Assembly: GCA_030407085.1 (NCBI GenBank)
Contig: CM059585.1
Span: 89,976,501 to 90,040,500, forward strand
DNA: 64,000 bases
From: Trichopria drosophilae
Taxonomy: Eukaryota; Arthropoda; Insecta; Hymenoptera; Diapriidae
Direction: 5' to 3'
Shown piece after piece: positions 58,630 to 64,000 of this stretch (positions are counted from its first letter, which is position 1; every line of letters begins with the position of its first letter). The translations under genes and the position numbers were made by a program. The notes under the pieces were generated by a model. It was not told where the DNA came from and searched no databases. It saw only the letters and a list, made by a program, of their open reading frames with translations.

Positions 58630-58905
58630 GTACCTATATTACGCAACAAGTACGCAAAATATGCGTTTCAAAATTTGTGTCACATATTTGCGCAGGTGTT
58701 GCGTATACCATTTTTTCCTCATTCCGTGCACAAATAAATTTGATTTTGCGCACGAAAATGAGTGCGCAAAATAACATTCCCGCACGTAGTTTATTTTGCG
58801 CACTCATTTGCGTGCGCAAAACCCTTTCCCGCATTAGTGCGAGAATGTGGTATTTTGCGCACTAATCTGAGTGCGGAAAATCGAATTTTGCGCACGCAGT
58901 TAGGA
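58630..58905. repeat. Fourth palindrome array, GTGCGCAAAAT variant
   Basis: GATTTTGCGCACGAAAATGA, GTGCGCAAAATAACATTCCC, TTATTTTGCGCACTCATTTG, GTGCGCAAAACCC, GGTATTTTGCGCACTAATC and AATTTTGCGCACGCAG give at least six alternating orientations of a TTTTGCGCAC core in ~160 bases (58740-58900). It differs from the 9.3-kb array by GCGC instead of GCGT, which points to subfamilies of one repeat. Confidence 0.65.
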
Positions 58906-58909
58906 AAAG

Positions 58910-59290
58910 AAATTAACCTATTTGCAAGACAAGGACGATTTTATATTGATATCATTCTTATATTTACTATTTTTATATTGCACTTCCACTTCTGGATTCG
59001 TAAGTTCTAAATTTGAAAATTGCATTAGAGATACTGCGGTTACAACTCTTACTATGCTTTCGTGAACTAGTCCTTATTCAAACTTAACGTCAATAAATTA
59101 CCTCACACGTGTGATATTTTCCACTCGCAACAAGTTATTAAAATAAATGTCCATAAACTGATTGAATTATCGATCAGTATTCCATGGCACATAGTTTGTC
59201 AAGGTTCTCAAGTATTATTGGGGAGAGACACGTGTTGTGCAGCAGGTTTTGTTTATTTTCTATAACTTTTAATCAGATCATTAAATTTTG
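58910..59290. other. AT-rich stretch, nothing recognised
   Basis: No gene or repeat is supported. Confidence 0.4.
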
Positions 59291-59297
59291 ATGATTG

Positions 59298-59772
59298 CCC
59301 TGGTAGAAATTTTGTCTAGAGACAACCCAGGTCCTAGATATTTTTTAGAAACTTTTTCTGAGATCCCGGTAGGAAAATCTGTATAGATTCCGGTTCGGTT
59401 TGAGAACGCTCTGCCAGGACTAAATCCAGAAAACCCAGGCGTTCAATTCATGGCAGAAAAATATTATATCCAACATAAATTTTTGTTACATTTTTAAAAT
59501 ATACAATATAACTCAAACTAGTTTTTAATGGACAACGCATCTTCAGGAATATTGTAAATTTTAAATTTCTGATTATACGACTTCGCACTGTAGATATACA
59601 AATATCAGGAAAAATCGATATCGAAACGATCTAGACTCTAGGTGGACTTGTTTGATTTGATAATATATTGGTACATTTCCGGATTCTAGCCGGAATTTAT
59701 ACGGATATTTCAACATAGAGTTTTCCTCCCAGACCCTGCATATACTGACATTGAGGGCAATTTCTACCTAGG
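59298..59772. mobile_element. 475-bp MITE with CCTGGTAGAAATT ends
   Basis: CCCTGGTAGAAATTTTGTC (59298) is inverted against GGCAATTTCTACCTAGG (59756-59772). Further in, GGTAGGAAAATCTGTATAGATTCCGG (~59370-59395) is inverted against CCGGAATTTATACGGAT and GAGTTTTCCTCCC (~59690-59735). There is no ORF. It is a non-autonomous DNA element. Confidence 0.65.
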
Positions 59773-59779
59773 TGATCTA

Positions 59780-61860
59780 GCACAAAACATAGGTCTGAAA
59801 CTAAGTTTTTACGTAAACGCCGTACTCAACCACTTTTTTCCCATAAAATAGACCTTTACAAAAGACAGATTCATTGCACCTGGATTTACATAATAAATAG
59901 GTTGAATTTTTAAAAATATTATGAATAATTCTCAATATATGAACTCATTGTATTCAGAAACCCTTGTTTTTTTAACAATAGGTAAATACGTCATAAATTA
60001 CGAGTGCTGCACAAGAGTTCCTTAATATTACGAATGCCGGAATAGCTAAATTTTGTAAGATCTATAGAGCACTTCACACCCAAAAGGATATATGTGGTAC
60101 CATTAATACTGCAATGGATGCAATTACAGTTTAGTAGCAGTTTGACACTACAGTATATATATATATTGGATGACATCTGCATGTTGTAAAACAATAAACA
60201 TCAATTTCAATTATGTCAAAACTTCAACTTGTACAATTACTTCATTGGCGTTACTATACTTGTAACATTCGTCCGGGGTATTCATTTTCTGAGAGTAATG
60301 AGTTCCTGAATCTTTCAAGTGTAAATGTCACTAGTTTACATCTAGCTCATTCCATGAATAAATGTGGTCATTTTAGTTTATAAAGAGTGTAGTTTAACTT
60401 CATATCATATTGATTGAAATGCTTAAGTAGGGGTTTATCATACTAATGCTAATGTACCGGGCCGGTAATTGACAAATTTTTCTCTACGTTTAACATTCGA
60501 AGGAAGTTGTCATTACTAACACATGTAAGATTATAGATAGGAAATCTTTACGTGGTGAAGTAGCTTTTAAACAGAATTTAGTACATCCAAAGGACAATAA
60601 TTCATAATTTATTTGCATGAAAGGAAAAGCAAAATATTCATAATTATCTTCGAACGAACATATGAACTCAAGGAATGATGTACTTGTGAAACAGACTCCC
60701 CGTATAAAACTAAATGTTTTAGCACAGATTCTACCATTAATATCGCGTCTGTTAACCTCCGGCAAAAAGGAAAAAAATATTTTTATTCAATTTTATGGGA
60801 AATGCTCCCTTTTACATTAGCGCGACAGCTCTTACTGATTCCCTTTGAAGCTATGGCTTTTAGGAACTCTGAAAGCTTCGCTTGTGCTTATAACGATTCA
60901 GTGGGTTTTATGGCTTTTAGTTCAAGATATGAGAAAAAATAAAAGATCGGGTAAGTCATCAACTGATTGAGTATTGGCTCCAAAAGAGGGTGGCGTATTT
61001 CAGATGCTATATTTCATTTAGCAAATAGATAACAGTTATGCTGACAATAATTATAATATGTCAATGTTTAGTAACATTGATTTAGTGCTTTAATCAGTGA
61101 AGTTAATTTACTACTTGGATTAGCATAATTAAAAAAAAATTACTTAAAATAGTGGATTTGATTCACTGACCAATTCAGTAACTGATTGTTTTTTCTGCGT
61201 TGACAATCATCTTGGCCACACTGAAAACCTTCGAATGTGAAATTCTTTAAAAACCTTTGCATTTCTTTAATTTATTGCGGAAACCAAATGAACCAAATGA
61301 ACCGAACTAACCTTGTTAGCGTAGTTGTTTTCGGAATCTGAATGGATGGAGCTAGTTCGGCACGAGTCCACTCAGAACCCGACTTCGTGCTTTAATCGGG
61401 TTAACCAGGCTGAATCCCACCTGAGGTATTCTCAAAACTAAGTAAAATTTTTGTAGTTGCGAGAGTAAAGTTAGTGCATAGAGTACTTTTGGTGCTTGTT
61501 TTTAGTGGCTAAAGTTAACTTTTATTCGGAGGTCACGTGTTAAGTACATGGAGAGAAAAATATGTTACCGAATAACATAATGATAGTACCTGTTACCATC
61601 TTTTAGTATACGGACTGAAATCTAGTTCATCCCAGTTACTATAAACCAAGGTTAAAACACAAGATTATAGAGATGACAATCTCAGATAGTAAAAATTCAA
61701 TGCTTGCCAGGTGGTCAATCTAGGTTACCCCCCATAGAGTACTCAAAATCGAGATTACGAGTCGGACACTGGTGAGACATGCCGTGCTTGTATACAATCA
61801 TGACATATGATGCGAAATACAATGAATGGTGTCAAGTGTGTGTCTGTATGTTTAACTATT
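59780..61860. other. AT-rich stretch, nothing recognised
   Basis: Short open frames only. A TATATATATAT run lies at ~60155. Bases 61320-61430 (GAGCTAGTTCGGCACGAGTCC) are GC-richer and of unknown nature. Confidence 0.4.
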
Positions 61861-61866
61861 TTTATT

Positions 61867-61913
61867 TCAATTGACAACTTAACCTCTGATTTGAGGTTAA
61901 CATGTCAAATTGA
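61867..61913. repeat. 20-bp hairpin
   Basis: TCAATTGACAACTTAACCTC (61867-61886) and GAGGTTAACATGTCAAATTGA (61893-61913) are inverted with a 6-base loop and two or three mismatches or bulges. It may be a small MITE core. Confidence 0.5.
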
Positions 61914-61919
61914 CAACCT

Positions 61920-63835
61920 AGATCCCCTACCTATCCTTATAATAGACTTGATGATGACTTCAAAGACAGTAAGGATCGCAAACAGTTTAGGTAACTATTA
62001 CCGAATAAAAAGTTTACCGACTGCTTAACTACACTACCTGATACCATTTCCTACCAGTTAGGAACAACTAATCTGCGTATCAAAAAGTTGTTCGACTTTT
62101 AATACTGACATAGTAAAATTGACAACGTAAGAATTGAATTACGAATTGTTTCTAATCCACAGGAAATACTTTTGGCTGTTGCGGAAGAATATTTTAGAAA
62201 AATATCCTCCCATGAATGATTTTACTCTTTCCGGAATTTGCACATATAAGGCTTGAAATTTCAAATACCAAATACAATTATTCAAGAAATTTGTAGTCCT
62301 GTAATAATAAAAAATATTAAAAAATGTTACATAACAGAATATACATAGTATATTTGGAATTGATTCAATTCAAAATGGACGAAAATGGGAAACTTTTCAG
62401 ATCTACACGAGTCAACTTATAAAACTTTTTATACTCGATTAATTCCACACTTTGGTCCATTTTAAACATATTCGTGTCAAATTAGATGCTGTCGTCTGAA
62501 ATAACCTAAATTGAATTTACTTGGATTTCGGTAGGAAAGTGATTTTATTCTGATTAACATCTGATAAAAATTGGACCAGACCCATTGCCATTGCATGTAT
62601 ATAAAAGCAGATAAAAACAGATCAAATATCTAAAGAAACTACATTTGAGCGCAATCTTGATCTAATTCCCCTTAATTGTCGAAAATTTTTAGATCCTAAA
62701 AGGTTTAAACTGGAGTGATCTTATTTTGATATTTTTCTGATTCATTTGCTTTGGGCTAAATTTACTCAAATTAAGATCAATTTTTTTCTCGGGATCCATG
62801 AAAAAACTCATGGTGCTTCTTGCCACTTCCTGGCAATATCACTGGTATTGATTTCCAGATAGCATATTTTTAGACATACTTACTTTGGAGAACTTTCAGT
62901 AATTAACTACTTTATCTATATATTAGTTGTATCATCAGACTTCTCATATTTAATTTAAAACAATCGACATTTCGGAAATGTTATTTGTTGCGGTAATAAT
63001 AGGTAAAGATTTTGTATTTGTTTTAAATCATGGATACTTTAATGGATGTTTAATAGACTTCATTGTAGTTACTATCTTCAGAAGAGCAATCGATGGAAAA
63101 ATTAAATAAGTGAAAATAAAAGTTTTCATCCGAATATTTCTAAAATTATGTTGACATTTTTTTCTTGCAGTAAATGTGTAAATTTTCCTGTAAAAAGCAA
63201 TTTTTCGCACTTTAAACCTCAAATATAAAAAAACTCAAACGCATAGGACCAATTCTGTGCCCGAATTCGAATTCAGCGGCCCAACATTTATAGAACAAAC
63301 CTAGTTTCGTTTCTTGCACATGACATAAGTTTTTTGTTATGGTCCGGCCTTATCTGTACTGAAAATTTTACTTTTTCTGGTGGTATTTTGGAGAGAGAAT
63401 TTTTATTTACAGACAGATTTTTTATGTATATTCATTTGACATTACAACGTCTGACATGATTTCTACTAAAAACGATTAAATTGTTTGTGGATTTTACTGT
63501 AAATCTCTGACACTCCCGTAATAATTACAGTAAATAGTAAAAATGTGCATTAAATTGCATTAAACCGAAAATAATGACACATTTTTGGATGACGAAAGTC
63601 TTTTTCAAATTATCGCTTGACATCTGCCGTACAGTACATTTTTGCAAATATTCAATCATTTTTGTTAGAACATTTCCCCTTCATAGTCAGTAATACATCT
63701 ATCCAATTATAGCTATTCGCAGGTATGCCTTCAAAGAGTCAAATTTCACAAAGATGTAAAAACGTGAAGTCTTTGCGACAGTTTTTAGATTTTTTTTTTG
63801 TTGGAAATCGAAAAAAATGTAGGCAGAACTCGAGA
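61920..63835. other. AT-rich stretch, nothing recognised
   Basis: No gene is supported; open frames are short and of AT-driven composition. Confidence 0.4.
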
Positions 63836-63843
63836 GAATAAAT

Positions 63844-63907
63844 TCGTTGGGAATTGAACCCACGACCTTTTAATTACTGTTGAATGCCGATCCATCTGAG
63901 TTTCGCA
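63844..63907 (-). repeat. tRNA-like SINE head
   Basis: On the minus strand: GCGAAACTCAGATGGATCGG (A-box/D-arm-like), then GGTCGTGGGTTCAATTCCC, whose GGTTCAATTCC matches the Pol III box B almost exactly and whose GGG(A)/CCC arms pair. The anticodon arm (ATTCAACAGTAATTAAAA) does not fold and the acceptor stem is absent, so a functional tRNA is excluded. It is most likely the 5' head of a SINE or a tRNA pseudogene; the body would extend toward 63500. Confidence 0.45.
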
Positions 63908-64000
63908 CTTTATTGCTAATTCGGAAGATTAATTTCGATATCTTTCCACAATTGAGTCGGGATTATGATCATGTGAAATCAATTAGGTATTCAGTGTCAT

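Overview
This is AT-rich, gene-poor eukaryotic DNA, most likely from an arthropod and probably an insect. I infer this from the mariner and CACTA-like transposon remnants, the TATA plus TCATTT-type core-promoter look-alikes, the tRNA-headed SINE-like pieces, GAGA tracts, and an integrated relative of insect-borne phenuivirus nucleoproteins. The isolated GC-richer islands in AT-rich sequence would suit Hymenoptera, but that is a guess. There is no bacterial gene organisation and no multi-exon host gene that I can recognise. Most of the window behaves as intergenic or long-intron sequence.

Protein-coding content is small. (1) An intact, intronless 278-codon minus-strand ORF at 18539-19375 resembles the nucleoprotein of phenui-/tenuivirus-type negative-strand RNA viruses, so it is an endogenous viral element with an undamaged frame. 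(2) A CACTA-like DNA transposon at 40044-42242 carries a long transposase exon (40549-41892) broken by one in-frame TGA. (3) A 537-bp internally deleted mariner-like element at 34404-34940 keeps only the helix-turn-helix end of its transposase. Two further pieces (14031-14345 acidic Asp/Asn-rich, 22246-22461 helical) are weak coding candidates.

Layout. 1-4.5 kb: repeat fragment, low-GC filler, one TATA-type promoter look-alike. 4.5-5.2 kb: 689-bp element with CACTG ends and a nested palindrome. 5.4-7.1 kb: the largest GC-rich, apparently non-coding island. 8.4-11.7 kb: SINE-like head, a dense TTTACGCAC/GTGCGTAAA palindrome array, CACTG-ended MITEs. 12-17.4 kb: small GC-richer islands, inverted-repeat modules, a second TATA-type look-alike. 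18.3-19.5 kb: viral nucleoprotein-like gene. 21.1-22.5 kb: MITE, GGAC microsatellite, coding-like fragment. 27-33 kb: several short hairpin elements and a SINE-like head. 34.4-37.2 kb: mariner remnant, purine-rich strand, second palindrome array. 38.6-39.4 kb: GC-rich GAGA island. 40-42.2 kb: CACTA-like element. 43-49.7 kb: MITEs. 50.1-50.6 kb: third palindrome array. 52.7-54.1 kb: a 1.34-kb near-perfect long inverted repeat. 55.6-56.2 kb: another GC-rich island. 56.5-56.9 kb: ~122-bp tandem repeat. 58.6-58.9 kb: fourth palindrome array. 59.3-59.8 kb: MITE. 60-64 kb: filler ending in a SINE-like head.

The genes do not form a pathway. The themes are an accumulation of TA-flanked transposons with CACTG/CACGG-type ends, a dispersed repeat family built of short GTGCG-containing palindromes, and two loci with possible small-RNA or antiviral relevance: the intact viral nucleoprotein-like ORF and the long hairpin. 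All calls are by eye from the sequence; no database search was run.
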